Below are positions 27,045 to 34,899 of a stretch of 46,569 nucleotides of DNA, piece by piece (the first letter of the stretch is position 1; each line of letters starts with the position of its first letter). The notes below the pieces were generated by a model, which saw nothing but the letters and a program-made list of their open reading frames with translations, searched no databases and was not told the DNA's origin. The stretch comes from Bacteroidia bacterium (GTDB lineage Bacteria; Bacteroidota; Bacteroidia; Palsa-965), in assembly GCA_025454955.1 (NCBI GenBank), contig JALONL010000019.1, forward strand, positions 1 to 46,569. Direction: 5' to 3'. A program made the translations under genes and the position numbers.

Positions 27045-27383
27045 TCAGTTACCCTTAATAAAATCGCCAAGCCGCTGTTGCATTTGCTGAAGCGTTTTCG
27101 GGCTTATCTTTCCAATTGAGCCGGGCATTTGTTGGATATTCACCACGGCAATATAAAGCAGCCGCAAAAGCGACGTGGATTTTAACCCGCTATGCTTAAA
27201 GTCGGGATGCGAATTGTCAAAAACAAGATCTATTCCCTTTACTTCCTGCTGCAACTGTGTACTTATACCACAAACCAGAAAATCGTTATGACGTGGCAGT
27301 GCTTTTAACAAAAGTACAGGTCGTTTTTTTACTTCTCCGTTGGCCTGAGGAAGAGCCAAAACGGTAATCATCCCTTCCTTCAT
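27045..27383 (-). CDS. PemK/MazF-like toxin
   Basis: 112 aa. KKRPVLLLKALPRHNDFLVCGIS is the conserved RPVLVL-type strand of the PemK/MazF barrel, followed by a GIDLVFDN segment and the basic/serine region GLKSTSLLRL, with a C-terminal helix LQQMQQRLGDF. Family members are mostly mRNA interferases. The ATG overlaps the stop of the upstream gene by four bases (ATGA), the coupling expected in a toxin-antitoxin operon, but the upstream partner is far larger than usual antitoxins. The catalytic competence of this copy cannot be judged from sequence alone. Confidence 0.75.
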   Translation of the reverse strand: MKEGMITVLALPQANGEVKKRPVLLLKALPRHNDFLVCGISTQLQQEVKGIDLVFDNSHPDFKHSGLKSTSLLRLLYIAVVNIQQMPGSIGKISPKTLQQMQQRLGDFIKGN

Positions 27384-28168
27384 GCCTTGAATTTGGGGTT
27401 TTTATAAACCAGCACGTAATCATCAAAATCCTCTTCATCCTCTCCAAAAGCAGCGTTAAGCCCTGATAAACTAAGGTTGAGCATATCATTTGCCACCTGT
27501 ATTTCTTCTTCTGCCCCCATTGCTTTAACGATCAGATCAATAAACTTCTGCTGTTTTTGAATTGCTTTAAGTGTTTGAGTTTCGAGCTGGACTGTTTTCC
27601 TTTTGTTAATCTTTAATTGTTTGTGGTGGATTAATTGATAGGCCAGCATTACATACTCAATGGTAATTGTTCCGGCAATACCATCCAGAATGATCTGCCC
27701 GAGTGGTTGATCTAATGACAGGGCAATATCCTGAGTAAACTTCTGGTAATTTATCTTTTTACCGGTATGCTTAAAATCAGTAATTGTTTTACTTATATCC
27801 GCATTATCAATAAGAATATCAAGTAACAGGGCATTTTGTTTGAGTGCCTGTTCAAGAAGCATTCCAAGCGTTTCAAGATGGGGATATACCTGGTGTTTTT
27901 CCAGATAATCCAGAGATAACTTTGAAAATTCTTCGTTGGTGAGATGTGTACCGTACCAGTCCAATACATCAGCGCGCAGATTGAAAATAGTTTCCGACCG
28001 GCCTTTTATTTTGCTTCCTATACTGATAGTAGTAGTTAAATCACTTTCAATTTGATTCGTAAGATGAAGAAAGCGCTTTTCTAATTTTTGAGAAAAACTG
28101 TCAGTTGAAGCATAATTCCAAATTGTACCTAAAATTGGCTGCGTACTGTTTTGCTTCACCATATTCAT
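27380..28168 (-). CDS. Unrecognised helical partner of the MazF-like toxin
   Basis: 262 aa from the first in-frame ATG at 28168; another ATG two codons later is possible. The sequence is largely helical and polar, with no signal peptide, no membrane segment and no DNA-binding motif I recognise. The C-terminal tail is acidic, then aromatic (FGEDEEDFDDYVLVYKNPKFKA). Acidic tails of MazE-type antitoxins occupy the toxin's RNA-binding groove, so the tail could neutralise the toxin. The four-base overlap with the toxin gene supports functional coupling. It could instead be an unrelated cargo gene. Confidence 0.7.
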   Translation of the reverse strand: MNMVKQNSTQPILGTIWNYASTDSFSQKLEKRFLHLTNQIESDLTTTISIGSKIKGRSETIFNLRADVLDWYGTHLTNEEFSKLSLDYLEKHQVYPHLETLGMLLEQALKQNALLLDILIDNADISKTITDFKHTGKKINYQKFTQDIALSLDQPLGQIILDGIAGTITIEYVMLAYQLIHHKQLKINKRKTVQLETQTLKAIQKQQKFIDLIVKAMGAEEEIQVANDMLNLSLSGLNAAFGEDEEDFDDYVLVYKNPKFKA

Positions 28169-28227
28169 ACACAAATTTAAGCATTCCTCAAGCAAAATTC
28201 AAGTATATAAACACGAAATATCTGTTC

Positions 28228-28264
28228 AAAAAAAGAGGCCGTATCAACTCGTTGATACAGCCTC
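28228..28264 (-). terminator. Intrinsic terminator after lpdA
   Basis: A 14-bp stem, GAGGCCGTATCAAC (28235-28248) with GTTGATACAGCCTC (28251-28264; one G-T pair), followed on the minus strand by seven T residues. It lies 18 bases beyond the lpdA stop. Confidence 0.9.
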
Positions 28265-28281
28265 AAAAATGAAATCAATGC

Positions 28282-29676
28282 TTACAAATGAATCACTTCC
28301 CCGTAAGCCGCCGCCGCCGCTTCCATAATGGCTTCGCTCATGGTGGGGTGGGGGTGAACGGTTTTCACAATATCGTGCCCGGTGGTTTCGAGTTTGCGGG
28401 CGGCTACCACTTCGGCAATCATTTCGGTTACGTTGGCACCAATCATGTGTGCGCCGAGGAATTCGCCGTATTTGGCATCGAAAATTACTTTCACAAAACC
28501 ATCGGCGGCACCGGCGGCTTTGGCTTTTCCGCTGGCCGAGAAGGGGAACTTGCCCACTTTAATTTCGTAGCCGGCTTCGCGTGCCTTTTTCTCGGTGTAG
28601 CCCACCGAGGCAATTTCGGGCGAGCAGTAGGTGCAGCCGGGAATGTTGTTGTAGTCGAGCGCGTCCACATGCATACCTGCAATTTTTTCGACGCAGATAA
28701 TGCCTTCGGCGCTGGCTACGTGGGCAAGGGCCTGTCCGGGACTGCAATCGCCAATGGCGTAGTAGCCGGGTATGTTGGTTTCGTAGTATTTGTTGACGAG
28801 GATTTTGCCTTTGTCGGTGGCAATGCCCACATCTTCCAGGCCAATGCCTTCGATGTTGGCTACCACGCCCACGGCCGAGAGTACAATGTCGGCCTCGAGG
28901 GTGGTGGTGCTGCCGTCTTTCATTTTCACGGTAGCCTTGCAGCCTGCACCGCTGGTGTCAACCGCTTCCACGCTGGCTTCGGTGTGAATGTCGATGCCCG
29001 CTTTCTTGAACGAGCGTTCAAGCTGCTTGCTCACTTCTTCGTCTTCCACAGGCACAATGGTGGGCATAAATTCCACAATGGTTACTTTGGTGCCCATAGC
29101 GGCGTAGAAGTAGGCAAACTCCACACCAATGGCGCCCGAGCCTACCACAATCATCGACTTGGGTTGCTGCGGCAGCACCATGGCTTCGCGGTAGCCGATA
29201 ATTTTTTTACCGTCCTGTTTCATATTCGGCAGCTCGCGCGAACGGCCACCGGTGGCAAGGATAATGTGTTTGGCTTCGAGGGTGCTCACCTGTCCGTCGG
29301 CGGCGGTAACCTCCACCTTGCGGCCGGGTTTTACTTTACCGGCTCCGGCAATCACATCAATTTTATTTTTCTTCATCAAAAACTGCACGCCTTTGCTCAT
29401 GCCCGAAGCCACGTCGCGGCTGCGTTTTACTACGGCGGTAAAATCGTGCGAGGCAGTGCCGTCTATTTTCAGGCCGTAATCGCCGGCATGTTTGAGGTAT
29501 TCAAATACCTGTGCGCTTTTGAGCAGGGCTTTGGTGGGAATACAGCCCCAGTTGAGGCATACACCGCCAAGTTCGGCCTTTTCAATTACGGCAGTTTTCA
29601 TGCCCAGTTGCGAAGCGCGGATGGCAGTCACATAGCCGCCGGGGCCGCTGCCAATCACAATAACGTCGTAGTTCAT
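28282..29676 (-). CDS. lpdA: Dihydrolipoyl dehydrogenase (E3)
   Basis: 464 aa from the ATG at 29676 (MNYDVIVIGSGPGG, the FAD Rossmann motif); upstream codons are not native. Redox-active disulfide C40-LNWG-C45 in GGVCLNWGCIPTKALL; NAD-binding segment MIVVGSGAIGVEFAYFYAAMG; second FAD motif YYAIGDCSPGQALAHVASAEG; and the catalytic His-Glu pair in VHPHPTMSEAIMEA. It regenerates oxidised lipoyl groups of the pyruvate and 2-oxoglutarate dehydrogenase complexes and the glycine cleavage system. It is monocistronic, with its own terminator and a -7 element, as is common when one E3 serves several complexes. Confidence 0.96.
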   Translation of the reverse strand: MNYDVIVIGSGPGGYVTAIRASQLGMKTAVIEKAELGGVCLNWGCIPTKALLKSAQVFEYLKHAGDYGLKIDGTASHDFTAVVKRSRDVASGMSKGVQFLMKKNKIDVIAGAGKVKPGRKVEVTAADGQVSTLEAKHIILATGGRSRELPNMKQDGKKIIGYREAMVLPQQPKSMIVVGSGAIGVEFAYFYAAMGTKVTIVEFMPTIVPVEDEEVSKQLERSFKKAGIDIHTEASVEAVDTSGAGCKATVKMKDGSTTTLEADIVLSAVGVVANIEGIGLEDVGIATDKGKILVNKYYETNIPGYYAIGDCSPGQALAHVASAEGIICVEKIAGMHVDALDYNNIPGCTYCSPEIASVGYTEKKAREAGYEIKVGKFPFSASGKAKAAGAADGFVKVIFDAKYGEFLGAHMIGANVTEMIAEVVAARKLETTGHDIVKTVHPHPTMSEAIMEAAAAAYGEVIHL

Positions 29677-29743
29677 AAGAATATCCGGTTGGATGAAGTT
29701 TTCGCTTGTAAACAGGTATTTTCGAATACCGGCCACGAAAATA

Positions 29744-29751
29744 CAAAATTA
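29744..29751 (-). promoter_or_regulatory. -7 element upstream of lpdA
   Basis: TAATTTTG on the minus strand matches TAnnTTTG exactly, 67 bases before the lpdA start. No clear -33 element. Confidence 0.4.
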
Positions 29752-29823
29752 GCCCGCTCCCGAACCGGTTCCTTTGCCCTGCCGCTTGTCTTTAATTTTC
29801 GGCCACCTGTAAACTCTGCCGGG

Positions 29824-29831
29824 TAATTTTG
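29824..29831 (+). promoter_or_regulatory. -7 element upstream of the 444-aa exported protein
   Basis: TAATTTTG on the plus strand, 45 bases before the ATG at 29877. It and the lpdA element form a divergent pair. Confidence 0.4.
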
Positions 29832-29876
29832 TGCAATTTCGTGTGCCGCTGCGTAATGTGTACAAAGCGTCTGTGT

Positions 29877-31211
29877 ATGAACTACCGTATTACCCCGTTT
29901 CTCCTTTTCATTGCCTTTTTGCTCCCGCTCTTTGCGCAGGGGCAAACAAAACGCCTATACGTGCAGGGCCAGGTGCGCACCTCGCGCGATGGAAAACCGC
30001 TCGAAGGTGCCATGATACGCGTGCGCCAGCCCCCGGCCTCATCATTGGCCGGTAATGAAGGCCGCTACATCCTCTTTACCGAAAACCGCCCCGGCATTGT
30101 AATCGAATACAGCTTCACCGGCCACACCCCGCAGCGCAAAACCCTCACCCCCGAACTCCTGCGCTCCTGCAACGGCGATACACTCACCCTAAACATCACT
30201 CTCGTGGCCGAAACCTACGTGCTGCCCACGGTTGATGTGAAGTCGGGCCCCGACACCGTTATTGGCAGCTACCGCTATTTCATAGAAGATTACCTCTTCA
30301 TCGACAGCAACCGCTTCCTGCTGCTCACCTTCGAGAAAAACCTCAAAGCAGCCCGCATCATGCTCGCCGAAGGACAGAAAATTCTCAGCGCCGCCGATGT
30401 ACCCGCCGAAGCCACCGAACTCTACCGCGATTACATGGGCTTTAACAATGTGCTCTGCAAAGACAGCGCATTCCGCATTAAAATTCTGCCCGGAAACAAA
30501 CTCCTGCTCATGGCCCTGCCATACCGCGACTACACCGCACGCTATTTCCCCTGCATAGACACCGTGGGCCCGCACATCCTGTTCAGCAACTACAACCGCG
30601 ATTATCCCCAATTCAGCTATTACCTCTATCATCCGGCCGATACCACGGCCTTCCGCATACGCACCATTGCCGACTGGCCGCTGCTCAATCAATACAACTG
30701 GGAGTTTGATTTCCTGCAGCCCAAAGACCGGCTCTACGCCCGCAAAATGGAACTCTACCTCGGTGTGGACAAACGCATTATTGCCGCCACCATGACCGGT
30801 TTCACGCACTCGCCGCAATACACGCCGCTTTACGCCCCGCTCTTTTTCATCCGCGACACCATTTTTATTTTCGATCACTACGCCAATCAGCTTTTCCGCT
30901 ACACCAAATACCTCGCATTAATCGATTCGCTGCCCATCAGCTACCATCACCCCAAAAACTGGCGCGAGTGGGACCGGGCCCTCATTCGCGACGAAGTAAC
31001 CGGCGAAGTGTATGCCCGTTTTGAAAAAAACGGCTATTACACCCTCAAACGAATCGACCTGCACACCGGGCAAATTACCGGCACATTCCGCATCACCAAG
31101 CAGTTTGTAAAACACATCCGTATCCGCAACGGGCAGGTGTATTACCTCTGGCACAACTACGAAACGCCCGAGAAAAAAATGCTCTGGAAAGAACCGCTCG
31201 CCTTGCAGTGA
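29877..31211 (+). CDS. Exported protein with carboxypeptidase-regulatory-like domain
   Basis: 444 aa from the ATG at 29877, chosen because it opens a signal peptide (MNYRITPFLLFIAFLLPLFA). Residues about 25-105 (LYVQGQVRTSRDGKPLEGAMIRV, NEGRYILFTENRPGIVIEYSFTGH) form a CarboxypepD_reg-like beta sandwich, common at the N terminus of Bacteroidota outer-membrane proteins. The remaining 340 residues contain repeated aromatic strand patterns (PHILFSNYNRDYPQFSYYLYHP, DTIFIFDHYANQLFRY, RIRNGQVYYLWHNYE) that could be a beta-propeller; I do not recognise the family. No plug or beta-barrel is present. The location is periplasm or outer membrane. Confidence 0.75.
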   Translation: MNYRITPFLLFIAFLLPLFAQGQTKRLYVQGQVRTSRDGKPLEGAMIRVRQPPASSLAGNEGRYILFTENRPGIVIEYSFTGHTPQRKTLTPELLRSCNGDTLTLNITLVAETYVLPTVDVKSGPDTVIGSYRYFIEDYLFIDSNRFLLLTFEKNLKAARIMLAEGQKILSAADVPAEATELYRDYMGFNNVLCKDSAFRIKILPGNKLLLMALPYRDYTARYFPCIDTVGPHILFSNYNRDYPQFSYYLYHPADTTAFRIRTIADWPLLNQYNWEFDFLQPKDRLYARKMELYLGVDKRIIAATMTGFTHSPQYTPLYAPLFFIRDTIFIFDHYANQLFRYTKYLALIDSLPISYHHPKNWREWDRALIRDEVTGEVYARFEKNGYYTLKRIDLHTGQITGTFRITKQFVKHIRIRNGQVYYLWHNYETPEKKMLWKEPLALQ

Positions 31212-31420
31212 AGTGTGAATATTAAGCCAAAAAAATAAAAATTAATGCCCTGTTTAATCCCGTTCAAACCGAATCCCTAATCCCCAATTCACTCCACCCC
31301 CCTAAAACTAAGAATGAAAACCCCACAAATAAACCCGCCCCCCACACTGTATCAGCTACAGCCGGGAAGCGGGTTAAAGAAGCACAGCGAAACACAAAGA
31401 ACAAAAAGCACACTTAACCC

Positions 31421-32113
31421 CTACGCCCTGATTACATTAATAGAAAGCGTTTGCGAAAACAAACCCACCTCATCATCATCAAGCAAAAAACGCGCCTTGT
31501 AATCCCAGGTTACCGAATACGTATTGGCCGGCATCGCCTCCGTATCAAGCAGCGTATTTTTTACCGTTTGTTTAAGCAATACAAAGCCCTCATTATCGTG
31601 CCGGTCCACATAAATCTTGGTACCGTCGGCCAGCCCCTTGTTCCACTTTAGTTTAGGATAGCCCGCCTCCAGACTCACTCTCAAATTAGGCTGCATCGTA
31701 TTCGGGTCAAACGGCACCACCGGAGCCACAATACCCAAATCCTGCCCCATAGCCACGGTGTAGGCCGCGTGTACCTTAATACGCGCCACCAACTGCACCA
31801 CGCGGTTAAAAATACCACTGTTTACCGTGGCCGGAGCCGTACCAATATTGGGCAGTGCCGGCAGGGCAGGCATGGCCACCTGCTGCGAAGCACTGCGCAA
31901 ATTGCGCTTAATACTCGAAAGAGCCTGCGAAAACTGCGAACTGGCATCATACAACTGAATCACGTAGGCCAGCATGGCCGCATCGGCCGCATAGCTGTTT
32001 ACCTCGGCGGTGGTAATGCCCAGCGCCTGCCGGTACTGGTTTAAGCGGTTGCTGAAATTATTGAGCCACACCACACGGTCAGCATCGGCGGTGGGTAAAT
32101 AAGCGGTAGCCAT
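31421..32113 (-). CDS. Uncharacterised 230-aa protein
   Basis: Starts MATAYLPTADADRVVWLNNF with no signal peptide. The N-terminal 130 residues are predicted helical and alanine-rich (NSYAADAAMLAYVIQLYDASSQFSQALSSIK), followed by a proline linker (VAMPALPALPNIG) and a second helical stretch. The C-terminal 80 residues are beta-rich, fibronectin-III-like (LEAGYPKLKWNKGLADGTKIYVDRHD, YSVTWDYKARFLLDDDEVGLFSQTLSINVIR). I do not recognise a named family. It stands alone between the exported 444-aa protein (convergent) and the minisatellite region. Confidence 0.7.
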   Translation of the reverse strand: MATAYLPTADADRVVWLNNFSNRLNQYRQALGITTAEVNSYAADAAMLAYVIQLYDASSQFSQALSSIKRNLRSASQQVAMPALPALPNIGTAPATVNSGIFNRVVQLVARIKVHAAYTVAMGQDLGIVAPVVPFDPNTMQPNLRVSLEAGYPKLKWNKGLADGTKIYVDRHDNEGFVLLKQTVKNTLLDTEAMPANTYSVTWDYKARFLLDDDEVGLFSQTLSINVIRA

Positions 32114-32577
32114 AATAAATAATGTTGTGCGCCTTCACCGGCCCTGCATACAGGGTCGTACACGGCGCGGTTAAACCATAGAAAAAACAACAGGGTAATG
32201 CCACACTAAACCATACCGCGGTAACGGCCGGTTACGCCCCTTTTCAGGCGTGGTGAAAAGGCCTCCGGCTGCAGCAGCAGCATGAATTATGCATTACAAT
32301 AAGAAAAAATGAACAGGGGATATGCGGTAAATGGGGAATGCAGGGTGAGTAATTTGCTTTCAGTTCGTTTGTGCTCCTGTATGCTTAACGCAACTATGTT
32401 AATAATGTTACAGTGTATGTAAAGTTTTTGTTGCTTTTTGTATTTTTTTCGCCTTTGGCACACCTTAAAGGTGGGAACTAAGTACGAGGGGCGATGGGTT
32501 TATGAGTTTTTTTGGGGATATATATAGTATAAACACGGGATCAGGAATATTTTTCTGTGCGGGCACCACTAAAATCA
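32114..32577. other. Gene-free stretch upstream of the 230-aa protein
   Basis: About 460 bases with no credible ORF. It contains a short hairpin (CCTTTTCA at 32239-32246 with TGAAAAGG at 32254-32261) without a T-tract, and AT-rich sequence further on. It must hold the promoter of the 230-aa protein. Confidence 0.5.
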
Positions 32578-33760
32578 CGGGAGCGGGGAAGTTTTTTTCG
32601 GGAGCGGGAAAGTTTTTTTGGGTAAAGGGAAAGTGATTTTGAGGAGCGGAGTACTTTTTTTCGGGAGCGGGAATCTTTTTCCCGGGAGCGGGGAACTTTT
32701 TTTCGGGAGCGGGAATCTTTTTCTCGGGAGCGGGGAACTTTTTCCCGGGAGCGGGGAACTTTTTTTCGGGAGCGGGGAACTTTTCTTCGGGTGCGGGGAA
32801 CTTTTCTTCGGGAACGGGAACATTTTTCTCGGGAGCGGAGAACTTTTTTTCGGGAGCGGGAATCTTTTTCCCGGGAGTGGGGGACTTTTCTTCGGGAACG
32901 GGAACATTTTTCTCGGGAACGGAGAACTTTTCTTCGGGAACGGGAACATTTTTCCTGGGAGATAGGAACTTTTCTTCGGGAACGGAGAACTTTTTCTCGG
33001 ATTTGGAGATACTTTTCCCGGGAGATGGGTATTTTCCCGAGAATTTATGCTCTGTTCCCGCGGATTTGTATCCTCTTCCCGAGAATTTGTACTCAGTTCC
33101 CGCGGATGATGACCTGCTTCCCGCGGATTTGTATCCTCTTCCCGAGAATTTGTACTCAGTTCCCGCGGATGATGACCTGCTTCCCGCGGATGATGACCTG
33201 CTTCCCGCGGATTTGTATCCTGTTCCTGCGGATGATGACCTGCTTCCCGCGGATTTGTAGCCTGTTCCCGCGAATTTGTATCCTTTTGTACTCTGTTCCC
33301 GCGGATTTGTATCCTCTTCCCGCGGATTTGTACTCTGTTCCCGCGGATGATGACCTGCTTCCCGCGGATGATGACTTGCTTCCCGCGGATTTGTATCCTG
33401 TTCCTGCGGATGATGACCTGCTTCCCGCGGATTTGTATCCTGTTCCTGCGGATGATGACCTGCTTCCCGCGGATTTGTAGCCTGTTCCCGCGAATTTGTA
33501 TCCTATTTGTATCCTCTCCCCGCGGATTTGTACTCTGTTCCCGCGGATGATGACCTGCTTCCCGCGGATGATGACCCGCTTCCCGTGAATTTGTACCCTG
33601 TTCCTGCGGATGATGACCTGCTTCCCGAGAATTTGTAGTCTGTTCCCGCGGATAATGACCCTGTTCCCGTGGATTTATACCACGCTCCCGCGGATGATGA
33701 CCTGCTTCCCACAAATTTGTTTCCTTTTACTGCAGATGATAACCTGCTTGCCACCGGAAC
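32578..33760. repeat. Minisatellite with 21-bp period, about 56 copies
   Basis: Tandem units of 21 bp run without a break. In the first part (to about 33000) a unit reads like CGGGAGCGGGGAAC followed by seven T; in the second part units read TTCCCGCGGATGATGACCTG or TTCCCGCGGATTTGTATCC with one or two further bases. The transition is gradual and keeps the register, so it is one array whose unit drifted. Because 21 is divisible by three, long stop-free frames arise on both strands (for example 379 codons on the minus strand at 32575-33714). That frame reads the same unit as REAGHHP in one stretch and as IRGKQVI in another, so single-base indels have shifted frame inside it; this argues against protein coding. 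Confidence 0.85.
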
Positions 33761-33872
33761 TGCCATGCTTCGGTAAGGAAGTACGATACCCGCCTCCCCG
33801 ACTCAGGTACACGCCTTCCCTCATACCCTGCTTACCTTCCCCGCTGCCTTAGTTGCCGTTGTGCCCACTTTA

Positions 33873-33935
33873 TCAGGCTGAATAATAATGCCGGAGTACG
33901 TTCAAAATTTGTGGTACTGTGGGCACGGCTGCCAT
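33873..33935 (-). pseudogene. Frameshifted copy of the tiny-peptide family (unit H)
   Basis: ATG at 33935 opens MAAVPTVPQILNVL and then runs into RHYYSA and a stop. Compared with the copy at 34466-34549 (MAAIITVQQILSVLGIIIQP), one extra base after GTACTC shifts the frame; removing it would give VLGIIIQPDKVGT. DNA similarity to that copy is high, so this is a decayed paralogue at the far end of the array. Confidence 0.6.
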
Positions 33936-33961
33936 GTTTATGCAAGAGTAAGTGCGAAATT

Positions 33962-33994
33962 AAAAAGACCGCCTCAAAATCTGAGGCAGCCTTT
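33962..33994 (-). terminator. Terminator between tiny ORFs G and H
   Basis: A 13-bp stem, AAAGACCGCCTCA (33964-33976) with TGAGGCAGCCTTT (33982-33994; two G-T pairs), with T residues on the minus-strand 3' side. A second small hairpin, GGGCTA-TAA-TAGCCC, lies just upstream near 34010. Confidence 0.75.
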
Positions 33995-34026
33995 GACCAT
34001 TTTTCCGGGCTATAATAGCCCTTCAC

Positions 34027-34110
34027 TCAGGGCTTGGTTTTTCCGGCTCCCGTATCAGTGGGATTAGTAATGATACCAAGCAGTTCAAGTAAAAGTTCAA
34101 TAGTTGTCAT
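34027..34110 (-). CDS. Tiny hydrophobic peptide, array unit G (27 aa)
   Basis: Peptide beginning MTTIELLLELLGIITNP and ending in a polar, basic tail (DTGAGKTKP). It shares with its neighbours a hydrophobic N-terminal helix, the GII core, a proline two residues on, and a glycine-containing polar end. It is the third ORF of a tricistronic stretch E-F-G: the spacer to F is 12 bases, and a terminator follows. The pair F and G share TNP and DTGAGKT, so they are recent duplicates at protein and DNA level. Coding status is inferred from conservation among copies. Confidence 0.6.
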   Translation of the reverse strand: MTTIELLLELLGIITNPTDTGAGKTKP

Positions 34111-34122
34111 GTCTTGTTTGTT

Positions 34123-34209
34123 TCAGGGCCTGGTTTTTCCGGCTCCAGTATCCATCGGATTCGTAATAATACCAGGCAGTTGGAATAAAAGTGCTGCTGT
34201 TGTTGTCAT
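34123..34209 (-). CDS. Tiny hydrophobic peptide, array unit F (28 aa)
   Basis: Peptide beginning MTTTAALLFQLPGIITNP, ending DTGAGKTRP. It differs from unit G by many substitutions, yet the reading frame, the GIITNP core and the DTGAGKT tail are all kept. That pattern points to selection on the peptide. It lies 14 bases after unit E and 12 before unit G, in the same direction. Confidence 0.6.
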   Translation of the reverse strand: MTTTAALLFQLPGIITNPMDTGAGKTRP

Positions 34210-34223
34210 GGCATTGCAAATAA

Positions 34224-34292
34224 CTAATTACCAACAGTATCAGGAACAATAATGATACCTGTTACTTTGAGGATGAGTGCTATGATTTCCAT
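34224..34292 (-). CDS. Tiny hydrophobic peptide, array unit E (22 aa)
   Basis: Peptide MEIIALILKVTGIIIVPDT plus a three-residue end. The start is preceded by A-rich sequence (AAAACCAAAACAA), normal for Bacteroidota translation starts. It is first in a group of three closely spaced ORFs (E-F-G) lying between two terminators. The hydrophobic helix contains a single lysine (position 9), as in units B and C. Confidence 0.55.
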   Translation of the reverse strand: MEIIALILKVTGIIIVPDTVGN

Positions 34293-34358
34293 TTGTTTTG
34301 GTTTTATGTAGTGATACAATAATTGAATTGAAATTTCTTTGTTGTACCAGAATTTAGT

Positions 34359-34387
34359 AAAAAGGCTGCAAACCGGGCAGCCTTTTT
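34359..34387 (-). terminator. Terminator between tiny ORFs D and E
   Basis: AAAAAGGCTGC (34359-34369) pairs with GCAGCCTTTTT (34377-34387). It is symmetrical, so it could act in both directions. Confidence 0.8.
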
Positions 34388-34465
34388 ACTTTCCACGCAT
34401 TCCCGGTATGGATGCGCCTGAGGTTGGTTTTGTCTTACAGGCCGTGGCCAAATTGTGCCGGTCGT

Positions 34466-34549
34466 TTAAGACTTAGTACCAACATTTTCAGGCTGAATGA
34501 TAATACCGAGTACGCTCAAAATTTGTTGTACTGTGATAATCGCTGCCAT
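34466..34549 (-). CDS. Tiny hydrophobic peptide, array unit D (27 aa)
   Basis: Peptide beginning MAAIITVQQILSVLGIIIQP, ending ENVGTKS. It stands alone between two terminators and has the best promoter candidate of the array just upstream (TTG, 22 bases, TAATTTTG). The frameshifted unit H is its closest relative. Here two glutamines replace the lysine seen in units B, C and E. Confidence 0.6.
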   Translation of the reverse strand: MAAIITVQQILSVLGIIIQPENVGTKS

Positions 34550-34569
34550 GTCATATTTGTTTGATGGTT

Positions 34570-34602
34570 CAAAATTAAGTGGCTAAAAAGGGGCTGATAC
34601 AA
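34570..34602 (-). promoter_or_regulatory. Candidate promoter of tiny ORF D
   Basis: On the minus strand TTG (34602-34600), a 22-base spacer and TAATTTTG (34577-34570) fit the Bacteroidota -33/-7 promoter (TTG, about 19-23, TAnnTTTG). It begins within the preceding terminator stem and ends 20 bases before the ATG of unit D. Confidence 0.45.
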
Positions 34603-34618
34603 TTAATTATATCAGCCC
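34584..34618 (-). terminator. Terminator between tiny ORFs C and D
   Basis: GGGCTGATA (34591-34599) pairs with TATCAGCCC (34610-34618), followed on the minus strand by CTTTTTAG. Confidence 0.8.
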
Positions 34619-34643
34619 ACTGCTCACGTTTTGGATATGGTAA

Positions 34644-34712
34644 TTATCCCCCTTCGTTTTCCGGGTTGATAATGATTCTCAAAACTTTCAAAACTAGTTT
34701 GATCGTTTCCAT
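34644..34712 (-). CDS. Tiny hydrophobic peptide, array unit C (22 aa)
   Basis: Peptide beginning METIKLVLKVLRIIINP and ending ENEGG. It is 23 bases downstream of unit B and matches it closely (LKVL, IIINPEN, final GG), with the core glycine replaced by arginine. A terminator follows. The two peptides form a clear duplicate pair in which frame and both ends are conserved. Confidence 0.6.
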   Translation of the reverse strand: METIKLVLKVLRIIINPENEGG

Positions 34713-34735
34713 TTGATTGAGTTTTGGATATGAAA

Positions 34736-34804
34736 TTATCCCCCGTGATTCTCCGGGTTGATAATAATGCCCAAAACTTTCAAAATTGCTGTGATTGTGG
34801 CCAT
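34736..34804 (-). CDS. Tiny hydrophobic peptide, array unit B (22 aa)
   Basis: Peptide beginning MATITAILKVLGIIINP and ending ENHGG, the most consensus-like member. The start follows A-rich sequence (ATCAACAATAAA). It is co-oriented with unit C and both lie between terminators, so they are probably a two-ORF transcript. The first 15 residues are strongly hydrophobic with one lysine; the last seven are polar. Confidence 0.6.
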   Translation of the reverse strand: MATITAILKVLGIIINPENHGG

Positions 34805-34824
34805 TTTATTGTTGATATAAGATT

Positions 34825-34857
34825 AAAAAAGAGGCTTTCTGCAACTGAGAAAGCCTC
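34825..34857 (-). terminator. Terminator between tiny ORFs A and B
   Basis: GAGGCTTTCT (34831-34840) pairs with AGAAAGCCTC (34848-34857), followed on the minus strand by six T residues. Confidence 0.88.
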
Positions 34858-34899
34858 TCGTCCAAGTTTCCGGGCATACGAAATATGCAGCAGAAAGGA

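Noticed and set aside
28288..29826. 512-codon plus-strand ORF opposite lpdA
   Set aside because: It is the antisense shadow of a GC-rich, well-identified lpdA gene; its translation is glycine/histidine/phenylalanine-rich with no domain.
32575..33714. 379-codon minus-strand ORF in the minisatellite as a proline/histidine repeat protein
   Set aside because: The same DNA unit is read in two different frames within the ORF (REAGHHP and IRGKQVI), and plus-strand frames are equally open; the ORF follows from a period divisible by three.
32578..33760. CRISPR array
   Set aside because: Units are contiguous 21-bp repeats with no unique spacers of constant length, and no cas genes are nearby.
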